Below are positions 1-12,160 of a stretch of DNA of 64,000 nucleotides, in pieces (within the stretch, counting starts at the first letter, position 1; every line of letters begins with the position of its first letter). A model generated the notes under the pieces. That model was not told where the DNA came from, ran no database searches, and was given only the letters and a program-made list of their open reading frames with translations. The translations under genes were made by a program, and so were the position numbers. Source of the DNA: Tragulus kanchil (Eukaryota > Chordata > Mammalia > Artiodactyla > Tragulidae); NCBI GenBank assembly GCA_022376925.1, contig JAIOJX010000025.1, positions 138,467,301 to 138,531,300 of the forward strand. Reading direction: 5' to 3'.

Positions 1-180
1 AGACTTCATGAATGGGATGAGAGCCTTGTAGATGTGACTCTAGAGAGCTCTCTGGCCCCTTTGTCGTGTAAGAATACAAGCCTGCAGCCCCGAAGAGGGC
101 CCTCACCTGGGCACGCTGGCACTCTCATCTGACTTCCAGCCTCCAGAACTGAGAAGCACATTTTTTATAAATTCCCCCAA

Positions 181-391
181 GGTGGCGCTAGTGGTAAAGA
201 ACTGGCCTGCTGCTGCAAGAGATATAAGAGATACAGGTTCTAACACTGGGTCAGGAAGATCCCCTGGAGAAGGAAATGGCAGCCCACTCCAGTATTCTTG
301 CCTGGAGAATCCCATGGACTGAGGAGTCTGTTGGGCTACAGTCCATGGAGTCATAGAGTCAGACACGACTGAAGCGACTTTGCACACAGAC
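181..391 (+). mobile_element. Bov-tA SINE
   Basis: A tRNA-like head (gctagtggtaaagaac, box-B-like caggttctaac) followed by the BovA body (cccactccagtattcttgcc, then gtcagacacgactgaagcga). Confidence 0.9.
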
Positions 392-1348
392 AGCAGCAAG
401 CTGCCCCAACCCTGTATGTGGTCCTTTGTTATACCAACCCAAGCAGACTGACACAGACCATCCCAGGGACATTTTTTTTTTTAATGTAAGAATTTTGGCA
501 TGAAATTGGTGGTTGATTTAGATTACCTTCCAATCCTGGTATCCAATGCAGGATGACTTTTGAGAATAAAGGAAGGAGAAAAGCAGATACAATAACTATG
601 AAGTCAGTCGTCTTGACTCTTTTTTGTTAACGCAGTTAACCTCCCTTCCTTGGTGGCCTCAGAGAGCCACAGTGTAACAAATTTCATTATGATGAGTCTG
701 ACTCGGCAAAAAAAAGATTAACTTAATGTTTTCTCTGCTCTGCTGTTTAGAGAAAGTTATCAAAAAAATGTTCTGACTGTTCATGAACTTTCTCTTTTCT
801 ATTTAGATTTTGTTTACTGTCATCAGAAAATATAATAAGTACATGACATGAGCCCTAAAAGAAACTATTAGGCTTTCTCAGCTAGCATTGGATGAGCAAA
901 ATAGCAAAATGTGAAGCTATGAGAAATGAGGCCTTCTTAATCCAGATTCATTCTTAGGAGAACATTGGGCTTTCTTCCAGAGCTGGAATCTTATGCTCCC
1001 TAAGGGCAGAAACCATGTCTTAATTATCTTTGAATTGAAGACTATGCCTGAGGAGGCATATTATAAATATTTAATGATTTGGTGGATTAGACTGGATGGG
1101 CATCCTAATGCCCAGTGTGATGTTATTAGGAAGTGGGACCTTTGGGTAGTGCTGAGTCATGAGGGCAAAGACTTCATGAATGGGATGAGAGCCTTGTAGA
1201 TGTGACTCTAGAGAGCTCTCTGGCCCCTTTGTCGTGTAAGAATACAAGCCTGCAGCCCGAAGAGGGCCCTCACCTGGGCACGCTGGCACTCTCATCTGAC
1301 TTCCAGCCTCCAGAACTGAGAAGCACATTTTTTATAAATTCCCCCAAG

Positions 1349-1559
1349 GTGGCGCTAGTGGTAAAGAACTGGCCTGCTGCTGCAAGAGATATAAGAGATA
1401 CAGGTTCTAACACTGGGTCAGGAAGATCCCCTGGAGAAGGAAATGGCAGCCCACTCCAGTATTCTTGCCTGGAGAATCCCATGGACTGAGGAGTCTGTTG
1501 GGCTACAGTCCATGGAGTCATAGAGTCAGACACGACTGAAGCGACTTTGCACACAGACA
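1349..1559 (+). mobile_element. Bov-tA SINE (D1 second copy)
   Basis: Near-identical to the element at 181-391, as part of duplication D1. Confidence 0.9.
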
Positions 1560-1994
1560 GCACGCAAGCTGCCCCAACCCTGTATGTGGTCCTTTGTTAT
1601 ACCAACCCAAGCAGACTGACACAGACCATCCCAGGGACATTTTTTTTTTTAATGTAAGAATTTTGGCATGAAATTGGTGGTTGATTTAGATTACCTTCCA
1701 ATCCTGGTATCCAATGCAGGATGACTTTTGAGAATAAAGGAAGGAGAAAAGCAGATACAATAACTATGAAGTCAGTCGTCTTGACTCTTTTTTGTTAACG
1801 CAGTTAACCTCCCTTCCTTGGTGGCCTCAGAGAGCCACAGTGTAACAAATTTCATTATGATGAGTCTGACTCGGCAAAAAAAAGATTAACTTAATGTTTT
1901 CTCTGCTCTGCTGTTTAGAGAAAGTTATCAAAATCATTTACAAAGGGATTTCATGAAAAGTGGCCAACGTAATGTGAGGGTATACTTTTGTTAG

Positions 1995-2178
1995 GGCTTC
2001 CCCAATGGCACAGTCGGTAAAAAATCTGCCTGCACTGCAGGAGACCTGGGTTTGATCCCTTGGAAATGGCAACCCACTCCAGTATTCTTGCCTGAGAAAT
2101 CCCATCGACATAGAAGCCTGGAGGGCTATATAGTTCATGGGGTCGCAGACTCATACATGACTCAGCGACTAAACCACC
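1995..2178 (+). mobile_element. Bov-tA SINE with internal deletion
   Basis: Complete head with the ttccccaatggcacag start and box B ggtttgatccc. About 25 bp are missing between box B and the cccactccag body. It ends in a diverged gactcagcgact. Confidence 0.85.
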
Positions 2179-2561
2179 ACTGTACTTCCATTAACTCAAA
2201 AAATCTGCTGCTTTCTAATGGTCAGATAAAGCCAGTTTTTTGCAAGAACTGCTTCTACTGACTGTCATATGAACAACGCATTCTTGTCTGCCCTAATCTT
2301 TCATATAATATGAACATTAGGGAATAGTCATAGTTAGACACAGCATACACGTGCTGGAAAAATTCAGGTCCAAGACGGAAGAGTGGAAAGAATAACCTTA
2401 GGTTCACAAATGGAGTAAGACAAAGTGGCCAAGCAATGGGGTCACAGACCAGAGTGAAGGATCATAAGGAAGAAAACTTTCTGGCCTTTTTGAATCTACT
2501 GACAGCTTCTGGGTCTCCCTTGCAAAAAACTGTTGTATGATCTCCTTATAAAAAGCAGACC

Positions 2562-2673
2562 CAGGACTTCAGTGGTCGTCCAGTGGTTAAGACTCTATGC
2601 TTCTGCTGCAGAGGGGTGGGTTAGATCCCTGGTCAAGATCCCTCATGCTGCGTGGTGCCACCAAAAAATAAAA
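2562..2673 (+). mobile_element. Short tRNA-derived SINE
   Basis: Head (cagtggttaagactc, box B ggttagatccctgg) joined directly to an A-rich tail near 2665. A truncated element abutting the next SINE. Copied at about 3701-3811 by D2. Confidence 0.65.
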
Positions 2674-2685
2674 TTAGAAAAAGTA

Positions 2686-2960
2686 GGGCTTCCCTGGTGG
2701 GCCAGTGGGTGGAGAGTCTGCCTTGGAGTGCCAGGGGCACCTGTTTGATCCCTGGCCAGGGAGGATCCCGCGTGCTGCGGAGTGGCTGGACCAGTGTGTC
2801 CAGTTGCAAGCCGGCTGTCTGGAGTGCATGCTCCCAGAGCCAGTGCTCTATGGTGAGAGGGGCCACTGCAATGGGAAGCCCACACAGGCCAAATAATAAA
2901 AGATGGATGGAAATAAATATAAAAATAAAAAGAGAGGCATGATTGGGAATAAAAAATAAA
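2686..2960 (+). mobile_element. tRNA-derived ruminant SINE (no BovA body)
   Basis: Begins gggcttccctggtgg, box B gtttgatccctgg, body ending caggccaaataataaa, with a long A-rich tail. Copied at 3824-4098 by D2. Confidence 0.8.
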
Positions 2961-2995
2961 AAAATAAAGAAGAAAAAGCAGGAGCAGATTTTGCA

Positions 2996-3112
2996 CCAGA
3001 GGTCGGCAAACATTCTGTACAGGGCCAGATGGAAAATATTTTAAGCTCTGTTGCACCACCTCAGTGCAAAAGAAGCTGTGTTCCAGTAAAACTTTACTTA
3101 CCAAACCAGGTG
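2996..3112. mobile_element. MER5A-like DNA transposon fragment
   Basis: Matches the hAT/MER5A landmarks aggtcggcaaac, agggccagatgg and ttccagtaaaactt, with an internal deletion. Copied at about 4133-4249. Confidence 0.65.
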
Positions 3113-3142
3113 TGGGCTGAACCTTGTTTTAGAGAATTACCT

Positions 3143-3420
3143 GGATTTTTTAAAACTGAGGTGTAGTTGATGTACAGTCTTGTGCCGATCTCTGCTGTAC
3201 AGCAGTGTGAGTCAGTTACATACCTACATACATTCTTGTTTCAGATTCTTCTCCATTATGGTTTAATCACACAATCTTGAATATAGTCCCTGGTGCTATA
3301 CGTTTGGACCTTGCTGTTTATCCATTCTAATGAAATGGATAGCTTGCATCTACCAACCCCAGACTCCCAGGTCATCCTCTTCTTCCCTCTCCACCCCATT
3401 GGCAACCACAGTCTGTTTAG
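3143..3420. mobile_element. L1 fragment (artiodactyl type)
   Basis: Contains the common artiodactyl L1-end blocks gtgtagttgatgtacag, ctccattatggttta and ttggcaaccacag. Copied at about 4280-4557 by D2. Confidence 0.6.
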
Positions 3421-3823
3421 AGAATTACCTGGATTTTTGAAATTGTATGCCACTTCCCGTGGTCAGCAGCAAGTATGTTAGTTACATATCTTTCAGACTA
3501 ACAGAGGATAACTATTTTCTGTACCTTGTCACCTTTCCCTTTTTCTGTCTTCCTCTTCTCTGTCTCTTAGGAGCTGCCCAATATCTACCCGTAGTTCAGT
3601 CCTGGCCCAGTATGGAAATCAATTTTCTTTATTAAGCAGGAGATATATAAGGAGCATCAAGTCAGCCTTGTTGCTGGGTCTTCTTTCACTGTGTCAGACC
3701 CAGGACTTCAGTGGTCGCCAGTGGTTAAGACTCTATGCTTCTGCTGCAGAGGGGTGGGTTAGATCCCTGGTCAAGATCCCTCATGCTGCGTGGTGCCACC
3801 AAAAAATAAAATTAGAAAAAGTA

Positions 3824-4098
3824 GGGCTTCCCTGGTGGGCCAGTGGGTGGAGAGTCTGCCTTGGAGTGCCAGGGGCACCTGTTTGATCCCTGGCCAGGGA
3901 GGATCCCGCGTGCTGCGGAGTGGCTGGACCAGTGTGTCCAGTTGCAAGCCGGCTGTCTGGAGTGCATGCTCCCAGAGCCAGTGCTCTATGGTGAGAGGGG
4001 CCACTGCAATGGGAAGCCCACACAGGCCAAATAATAAAAGATGGATGGAAATAAATATAAAAATAAAAGAGAGGCATGATTGGGAATAAAAAATAAAA
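3824..4098 (+). mobile_element. tRNA-derived SINE (D2 second copy)
   Basis: Repeat of 2686-2960 with one A fewer in the tail. It is followed by the second MER5A-like (4133-4249) and L1 (4280-4557) pieces. Confidence 0.8.
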
Positions 4099-4627
4099 AA
4101 ATAAAGAAGAAAAAGCAGGAGCAGATTTTGCACCAGAGGTCGGCAAACATTCTGTACAGGGCCAGATGGAAAATATTTTAAGCTCTGTTGCACCACCTCA
4201 GTGCAAAAGAAGCTGTGTTCCAGTAAAACTTTACTTACCAAACCAGGTGTGGGCTGAACCTTGTTTTAGAGAATTACCTGGATTTTTTAAAACTGAGGTG
4301 TAGTTGATGTACAGTCTTGTGCCGATCTCTGCTGTACAGCAGTGTGAGTCAGTTACATACCTACATACATTCTTGTTTCAGATTCTTCTCCATTATGGTT
4401 TAATCACACAATCTTGAATATAGTCCCTGGTGCTATACGTTTGGACCTTGCTGTTTATCCATTCTAATGAAATGGATAGCTTGCATCTACCAACCCCAGA
4501 CTCCCAGGTCATCCTCTTCTTCCCTCTCCACCCCATTGGCAACCACAGTCTGTTTAGAGAATTACCTGGATTTTTGAAATTGTATGCCACTTCCCGTGGT
4601 CAGCAGCAAGTATGTTAGTTACATATC

Positions 4628-6778
4628 TTTCAGACTAACAGAGGATAACTATTTTCTGTACCTTGTCACCTTTCCCTTTTTCTGTCTTCCTCTTCTCTGT
4701 CTCTTAGGAGCTGCCCAATATCTACCCGTAGTTCAGTCCTGGCCCAGTATGGAAATCAATTTTCTTTATTAAGCAGGAGATATATAAGGAGCATCAAGTC
4801 AGCCTTGTTGCTGGGTCTTCTTTCACTGTGTACTTAGTTTCAGGGCTTGGATGCCTACCTTGGAGTCCTCCGGGTGCCCTACATCCTCCAAGATTGGCAT
4901 TCTGCCAACCCCAGCCATTGGTGTAACTCTAGCCTCATACAACATTGGGCACTTTATTGAAACAAAACCAAGATAATCAACTTTTGTTGTTGAGAGCCTT
5001 CCATGTGCTAGACACTGGTATATGTCCATGAATCAGAGCATATGATAGCTCCCTTTGTTGGCAAAGTACTGTGTTACGTGTGCACTGTGCTATGTGTGGA
5101 TTACTGATGGAGAAATAACTCAAACACAATTTTAAGAATCCACAGTAAAACTTAATTGAACCTATAGCCTGATGCTTCTTTGTTACAAATGCCGCCTCAT
5201 GATCATCATTATAAACTTCGGTTCTAAAAATATGGTGTGCTATTTTCTAAATAAAGGGAAACCTTTCATCAAGTCAGCTAGGGGAAGGCACATACCAGAA
5301 TTCGGGGACTTGTTTTCACCCCATTGCTTCTATGGATGTCTCACTCTTCATTGTCTCTCCAGGTGTGTAATTCCCTCTCCCCAGTACTCAGTTCCTTTAT
5401 GGATGCAGAAACAACTAATAGGATAAAACTTGGAGCAAATAAAGTCATAAAAATGAATATAGCAATGTAAGTATTTCTTGGACAAAGAAAGGCATGCCCT
5501 CATGTTTGCTCCTGCACTATACAGTGTACTGATTGTCTTTCTTAGTGTCTTTTATCTTCCCTTTAAAGCTTGAAAATAGTCTACTTCCTTCCCATCTGTT
5601 CACCACGTTGATTGCTCTGGGCTGGTAGGAGTTTCTTCAACATAAGGCTTTTTCCTGCTCTTGATTTAAATAGTCCCTTACATAATCCCAGCTGATTTAT
5701 TGTTTCAGACTAACAGAGGATAACTATTTTCTGTACCTTGTCACCTTTCCCTTTTTCTGTCTTCCTCTTCTCTGTCTCTTAGGAGCTGCCCAATATCTAC
5801 CCGTAGTTCAGTCCTGGCCCAGTATGGAAATCAATTTTCTTTATTAAGCAGGAGATATATAAGGAGCATCAAGTCAGCCTTGTTGCTGGGTCTTCTTTCA
5901 CTGTGTACTTAGTTTCAGGGCTTGGATGCCTACCTTGGAGTCCTCCGGGTGCCCTACATCCTCCAAGATTGGCATTCTGCCAACCCCAGCCATTGGTGTA
6001 ACTCTAGCCTCATACAACATTGGGCACTTTATTGAAACAAAACCAAGATAATCAACTTTTGTTGTTGAGAGCCTTCCATGTGCTAGACACTGGTATATGT
6101 CCATGAATCAGAGCATATGATAGCTCCCTTTGTTGGCAAAGTACTGTGTTACGTGTGCACTGTGCTATGTGTGGATTACTGATGGAGAAATAACTCAAAC
6201 ACAATTTTAAGAATCCACAGTAAAACTTAATTGAACCTATAGCCTGATGCTTCTTTGTTACAAATGCCGCCTCATGATCATCATTATAAACTTCGGTTCT
6301 AAAAATATGGTGTGCTATTTTCTAAATAAAGGGAAACCTTTCATCAAGTCAGCTAGGGGAAGGCACATACCAGAATTCGGGGACTTGTTTTCACCCCATT
6401 GCTTCTATGGATGTCTCACTCTTCATTGTCTCTCCAGGTGTGTAATTCCCTCTCCCCAGTACTCAGTTCCTTTATGGATGCAGAAACAACTAATAGGATA
6501 AAACTTGGAGCAAATAAAGTCATAAAAATGAATATAGCAATGTAAGTATTTCTTGGACAAAGAAAGGCATGCCCTCATGTTTGCTCCTGCACTATACAGT
6601 GTACTGATTGTCTTTCTTAGTGTCTTTTATCTTCCCTTTAAAGCTTGAAAATAGTCTACTTCCCTTCCCATCTGTTCACCACGTTGATTGCTCTGGGCTG
6701 GTAGGAGTTTCTTCAACATAAGGCTTTTTCCTGCTCTTGATTTAAATAGTCCCTTACATAATCCCAGCTGATTTATTG
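4628..6778 (+). repeat. Duplication D3 (copies 4628-5702 and 5703-6778)
   Basis: Offset 1075-1076, with one visible 1-bp indel (cttcc/cttccc near 6660). Its left copy starts inside the right copy of D2, so about 204 bp are present three times (3491-3694, 4628-4831, 5703-5906). No recognised repeat or gene lies in the unit. Confidence 0.95.
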
Positions 6779-7720
6779 TTTTAACTTCTTAATCCTCTTC
6801 TTATTGGTATTGGTAAATGTCCTTGATGCCACTGAGCAGTTTAGGTATGGAGACTGAAATGGCCCCTAGCTCCTTTATAAAAAGCATGTGTAGCCTTTTT
6901 TGTATATACTTCACCTTGAATGGTGATCTGGCCTTTTCCAGTTGAATAGCAAGTGTATATCAATTGTTTGATTAGAAAAGATGTTCTGAGCACTGTAATT
7001 GGAGAGAGTAGAGTCCACTTGAAATGTGTTGCTGTGTCGGAAAAGGAATAGACTCCAAGTCAAAAGATCTGCAGCCATCTTGCTTTATGACCTTGTTTGG
7101 GCTGGGTTGTTTTTTTTTTCCCCTAGAAAATGAATGGACTGAATTGAAGATGCTTAGGACCACCTACCTTAGAGAGTTAAGCAGGTGCAGTCTGGTTCCC
7201 AAGATCTCTACAAATGCTCCAAATTTCTCACTTTTTTGTATTAGATTTCTATATAAAATGTTTTAGAAAAAGGTTTGCCGATCTAGAAGTATTTGAAAGC
7301 ACCTCTAAGCACCTCTTCCAGTTGTGATTTTTGTGAGCCAAAGACTTTGGAACAAAATGTAAGAAGATATATAAGCACAAGCTAAGTATATGACATAGAA
7401 TCTCCATCAGTCATTCAACTTTCATTAGTTTCCTTGCAGATTGGAGAATATTACAGCTCCTGAACACTGTCTTATCTTCAGTTAGGTATGCCGTGGATTT
7501 CGATCAAAGCTTATGTGAAAGTTTATATGCTGGTAATCATAGAAGACATAAGACTTACTGTTGCTAAGCATTGCTAATAGAATTCCATTTAATAAAGATA
7601 GTCATTCTTATGTTGCTGACTTATTTTATTTCCAGGTTGTTTTCCTATATACCATGATATTTTAACATAGTTTTTAACACACACACAGATTTATATTCTG
7701 GCTTTTTATTTAATCTTAGA
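4832..7720. other. Non-coding stretch, D3 plus unique sequence
   Basis: Apart from the D3 copies, no gene, splice-supported exon or confident repeat is visible. The 84-residue frames at 5172-5426 and 6247-6501 are the same duplicated chance ORF. Confidence 0.6.
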
Positions 7721-7721
7721 G

Positions 7722-7815
7722 CAGAGATGTTTCCCTGAGGATTGTGAGGTGAAAGCCAGTGTATAACCAACACATAGCACAATGCCTGGTCAACAGAGGT
7801 GCTCAAGAAATAATA
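7722..7815 (+). mobile_element. MIR-like 3' end
   Basis: A cacatagcacaatgcctgg-like stretch followed by gctcaagaaataa resembles the 3' part of MIR. Short and diverged. Confidence 0.4.
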
Positions 7816-7915
7816 ATTAATCAAATTACTTATTAAGTTAATCCCAAGCAAATCTGGAAGTTATATTTCTTCCTATTCTGTGATATTAAAAGCTCCTGTT
7901 GCCTGTTTTCTAAAA

Positions 7916-8400
7916 TTGAATGTACACACACTGTAGGATCCAGCAGCCCCACTCCTAAATGAATGTCAAACAGAAACATGTACAGTATTTACCAGAAGAT
8001 GTGTTTTAGAATGTTTTAGGAGCAACACTAATAACAGCCCTAAGCTTGAAATTACTCAGCTGTCTGTCAACACATGTTGAGAGAAAGTTGTGGATTCACA
8101 TTGGGAATACAAAACAGCAAGGATAATGTACAGCCCACAACTAGACACAAATCCAGAGACAGAAGAGTTCATGCTACATGATTCCATTTAAAAGCTCAGG
8201 AAAAAACAGTCTGTGCTTTTAGAAGCCAGTTTTAAAGAGCACAGGACGACTTCTGGATGTTGGCACTGTTTGGTTGCTTTGCCTGGGGTGCTTACATGGT
8301 TGTATCCATTTGCAAAGGCTCATCATGCTGTATACTTCGAGTGCTGTATGTATATTATACTTAAATATAATTTAATTTTGAAAGAACCTGTAGTTTTCTA
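7916..8400 (+). mobile_element. Old L1 fragment
   Basis: Diverged L1 3'-region landmarks: ccagcagccccactcct, a tgtcaacacatgttga block, and catgattccattta. No intact coding. Confidence 0.5.
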
Positions 8401-9042
8401 AATTACAGATGATCCAAGGTAATAATAAAGCACTATTAAGTACTTAAAGGATTTGATCATATTCCATTTAAAAAGATAGAATGGAATCTCCTATGCATCT
8501 ATTTATTAAGGTATTCCATGGGTATACCCTGCTGTCACTCTGTAATTCCCTGTTATAAAGCACTTATAAGACTATATGATAATTGTCTGTCTGTTTTCCT
8601 CTTCTCCACAGTAGATGTTAACTTTCCTGGGTCAGGAAGACTGTCTAGTTTAATCACTCATATCGTCAGCTCCTGGTGGGACTCAAGTACTTGCTGAGTG
8701 GCTAGAATGAATAGGCCACACAAGGGAGAGAACGAATGGGGCACTGTCCTGGGCTCCTGATGGTCTCATTCTGGTGTCCTGTATATGACTTTCTGCAAAG
8801 TTGATGCCTTATCCTGACTTTCCACACATTTTATACAGGAGAAAACCTCAGATAAAAGAAAATGCTCTAAATCCTTTAGAAATAGTACTGCAAGAATCAC
8901 AGTTGGAATCATATCAGACTAACACTATATCCTCTGCTTTGATAATCTTTTATGTTTTGACTCAAATCATACAGTAATTACATATAACTAGACTAGATAA
9001 TCTACTTTTATGTTGGTAGGGTATAATTAGTATCGTCCCTAT

Positions 9043-9243
9043 GGGCTTCCCTGTGGCTCAGAAGGTAAAGAATCTGCTTGCAATGTGAGAGACCTGAGTT
9101 GGAAAGGTCCCCTGGAGGAGGGAATGGCAAGCCACTCCAGTATTCTTGCCTGGAGAATCCCATGGACAAAGGAGCCTAGTAGGCTACAGTCCATAGCGTC
9201 TCAGAGTCAGACATGACTGAGTGACTAACGCTTACTTACTTAC
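9043..9243 (+). mobile_element. Bov-tA SINE
   Basis: Head gggcttccctgtggctcag, BovA body with ccactccagtattcttg and gtcagacatgactgag. D4 repeats it at 10179-10379. Confidence 0.9.
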
Positions 9244-10178
9244 AGGGTTCGAAGTGTGCCTTATAGAGTGGGTCAGATTATATAAAAACATGGTGTTGGG
9301 AGGTGGGGCAGTGAGGTTATTTCAGGTGACAAAAGAGTATGAGAAAAGGAAAACAGAATGACTGGAGCCAAGGTTTGGTGCCAGGAAGTTATAGAAAATA
9401 AAGAGTATAGATAGATCAAAGGCAAATAATGAAGGGTCTTAAATGCCAAGTACAGATGTATGCATAGATACTAGGAAGCAGTATAAATCTTTAATACGAT
9501 GAATGATGTAATAAATGTGATGTCTTAGGGATATCTATCTATAGCAATATGTAGGCTGTATTAAAATGTGGAGAGTTTGTGAGAGGAATATCAGCCAGGA
9601 GGCAGTTGTGACATATTTGTAAGATGACTAGTAAAAGTGGAAAAGGAGGCAGGTGATAGTAAGTGCTCACATAGACTGTAATTCCCTGTTATAAAGCACT
9701 TATAAGACTATATGATAATTGTCTGTCTGTTTTCCTCTTCTCCACAGTAGATGTTAACTTTCCTGGGTCAGGAAGACTGTCTAGTTTAATCACTCATATC
9801 GTCAGCTCCTGGTGGGACTCAAGTACTTGCTGAGTGGCTAGAATGAATAGGCCACACAAGGGAGAGAACGAATGGGGCACTGTCCTGGGCTCCTGATGGT
9901 CTCATTCTGGTGTCCTGTATATGACTTTCTGCAAAGTTGATGCCTTATCCTGACTTTCCACACATTTTATACAGGAGAAAACCTCAGATAAAAGAAAATG
10001 CTCTAAATCCTTTAGAAATAGTACTGCAAGAATCACAGTTGGAATCATATCAGACTAACACTATATCCTCTGCTTTGATAATCTTTTATGTTTTGACTCA
10101 AATCATACAGTAATTACATATAACTAGACTAGATAATCTACTTTTATGTTGGTAGGGTATAATTAGTATCGTCCCTAT

Positions 10179-10379
10179 GGGCTTCCCTGTGGCTCAGAAG
10201 GTAAAGAATCTGCTTGCAATGTGAGAGACCTGAGTTGGAAAGGTCCCCTGGAGGAGGGAATGGCAAGCCACTCCAGTATTCTTGCCTGGAGAATCCCATG
10301 GACAAAGGAGCCTAGTAGGCTACAGTCCATAGCGTCTCAGAGTCAGACATGACTGAGTGACTAACGCTTACTTACTTAC
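10179..10379 (+). mobile_element. Bov-tA SINE (D4 second copy)
   Basis: Same as 9043-9243 at offset 1136, with no visible differences. Confidence 0.9.
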
Positions 10380-11089
10380 AGGGTTCGAAGTGTGCCTTAT
10401 AGAGTGGGTCAGATTATATAAAAACATGGTGTTGGGAGGTGGGGCAGTGAGGTTATTTCAGGTGACAAAAGAGTATGAGAAAAGGAAAACAGAATGACTG
10501 GAGCCAAGGTTTGGTGCCAGGAAGTTATAGAAAATAAAGAGTATAGATAGATCAAAGGCAAATAATGAAGGGTCTTAAATGCCAAGTACAGATGTATGCA
10601 TAGATACTAGGAAGCAGTATAAATCTTTAATACGATGAATGATGTAATAAATGTGATGTCTTAGGGATATCTATCTATAGCAATATGTAGGCTGTATTAA
10701 AATGTGGAGAGTTTGTGAGAGGAATATCAGCCAGGAGGCAGTTGTGACATATTTGTAAGATGACTAGTAAAAGTGGAAAGAAAGGAGTAAATACAAGGAA
10801 CACAACCTTAAGGTGATAGATGTGCAGCCTCAATAATTTGTTTTTTTTTTTGAGAAAACAGAAAATCCAGCCTAAAATTCATGTAGCATCTCAAGAGACT
10901 AATCTGAATAGCCAAAACAATCTTGAAAAAGAACAAAGTTGGAGGTCTTACACTTCCTGATTTTAAAAGTTCCTACAGAGTTACAGTAATCATGACCCTG
11001 TGGTCCTGGCGCAAAGACAGACAGAGAGAGCAATGAATGTGATGGAGAGCCCAGAAACAGGCCCTCACATATATGGTCAGGTGATTTTT

Positions 11090-11349
11090 TTTGTGGGCGG
11101 GGCACTTCTATTGGTCTTTCATTTACTTATCTTTGTTCTTTGGCCTGTGTAGGCTTCCCATCGCAGTGGCCTCTCTTGCTGCAGAGCACCGGCTCTGGGC
11201 GCATGCACTCCAGAGCTCCAACTCGGTAGTGGGACACATCGGTCCAGCTGATGTGCAATACGTGGGATCTTCCCAGGCCAGGGATCAAACCAGCACCCCT
11301 TGCACCACAAGGCGGTGTCCTTACCCACTGGACCACCAGGGAAACCCTA
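11090..11349 (-). mobile_element. tRNA-derived SINE nested in L1
   Basis: Reverse-oriented SINE ending ccaccagggaaaccc. Flanked by gtcaggtgattttt (11076-11089) and gtcagatgattttt (11350-11363), a target-site duplication with one mismatch. Confidence 0.9.
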
Positions 11350-11509
11350 GTCAGATGATTTTTAACAGTGCTGCCAAGACCATTCAGTGGGGAAAGGAGT
11401 CTTTCCACAATAGGGAGAAAAGTAAATATCCACATGCAAAAAATGAAGGACTCACACCATTGATAGACAAATAGATAAATAAAATGTGAGCTATACAAAC
11501 AACAGCATT

Positions 11510-11794
11510 TTTTTTTCTATTTTTTTAAAAATTTCTGGCCTCTTCTCATTGACTTTCCATCCATTCATTTTCATCCATCATTATTCTTTGGCCTGTGTGG
11601 GCTTCCCATTGCAGTGGCCTTTCCCGTTGCAGAGCATTGGTTCTGGATACATGCACTCCAGAGTGCTGGCTCCTAATTGGACACACCAGTCTGGCACTCC
11701 TCAGCATATGGGATCTTCCTGAGCCAGGGATGGAACTAGTGCCCCTTGCACTACAAGGCGGTCTCTTTACCCACTGGGCCACTAGGGAAGCCCC
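11510..11794 (-). mobile_element. Second tRNA-derived SINE nested in the same L1
   Basis: Reverse-oriented SINE flanked by perfect 11-bp repeats acaacagcatt (11499-11509 and 11795-11805). Confidence 0.9.
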
Positions 11795-12160
11795 ACAACA
11801 GCATTATTATTCAGTCTTTAAAAGTAATGACGTTCTGACACACATATGAATGAACCTTGAAACATGATGTTACATGAAAGAAGCCACTCATGAAAGAAGA
11901 AAAGCTATATAATGCCTCCTATATGGTGTACCTAGAGGGTTCAAATTCCTAAGGACAGAAAGAATGGTGGTTGCCAGGGCCCAGGGATGGGAGAAGCAGG
12001 GAGTTACTGTTTAATGGTTACAGATTTCAATTTGGGGAAATGAAACAATTCTGAAGATGGATGGTAGTTTTGGTTGCACAACAGTAAATGTATTTAATGC
12101 CAGTGAACTATATATTTAGAAATTATTAAAATGGTAAATTTATGCTATGTATATTTTGGT

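Larger units (their letters stand above)
1..1933 (+). repeat. Duplication D1 (period about 1168 bp), left copy cut by the window edge
   Basis: Positions 1-765 match 1169-1933 almost exactly, so the second copy is 766-1933 and the first starts about 400 bp before the window. The junction is at about 765, after agttatcaaaa. The visible differences are single-base indels (gcagcccc/gcagccc and cagcagc/cagcacgc). The unit carries a Bov-tA SINE. Confidence 0.95.
2556..4831 (+). repeat. Duplication D2 (copies 2556-3694 and 3695-4831)
   Basis: Direct tandem copies at offset 1139 falling to 1137 through small indels. Each unit holds two tRNA-derived SINE pieces, an A-rich tail, a MER5A-like fragment and an L1 fragment. 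The junction is tttcactgtgt|cagaccc. Confidence 0.95.
8540..10779 (+). repeat. Duplication D4 (8540-9643 and 9676-10779) with 32-bp filler
   Basis: Constant offset 1136. The copies are separated by 9644-9675, which does not match the sequence following copy 2. Each copy contains a complete Bov-tA SINE. Confidence 0.95.
10860..12150 (+). mobile_element. L1 3' fragment interrupted by two SINEs
   Basis: Three pieces in order (10860-11089, 11350-11509, 11795-12150) carry typical L1 ORF2-end/3' UTR landmarks: aatagccaaaacaatcttg, then ttcagtctttaaaagtaatg, ggttgccagggcc and a final aaaatggtaaattt. Each interruption is flanked by a target-site duplication of L1 sequence. Confidence 0.75.

Noticed and set aside
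2633..3104. 126- and 153-codon minus-strand frames near 2.6-3.1 kb (again at 3.77-4.24 kb)
   Set aside because: They run through antisense SINE and MER5A-like sequence. The repetition comes from D2.
2556..4831. The 1.1-kb repeats as paired LTRs or satellite DNA
   Set aside because: Different pairs share no sequence, the units contain already-inserted SINEs, and most have only two copies.
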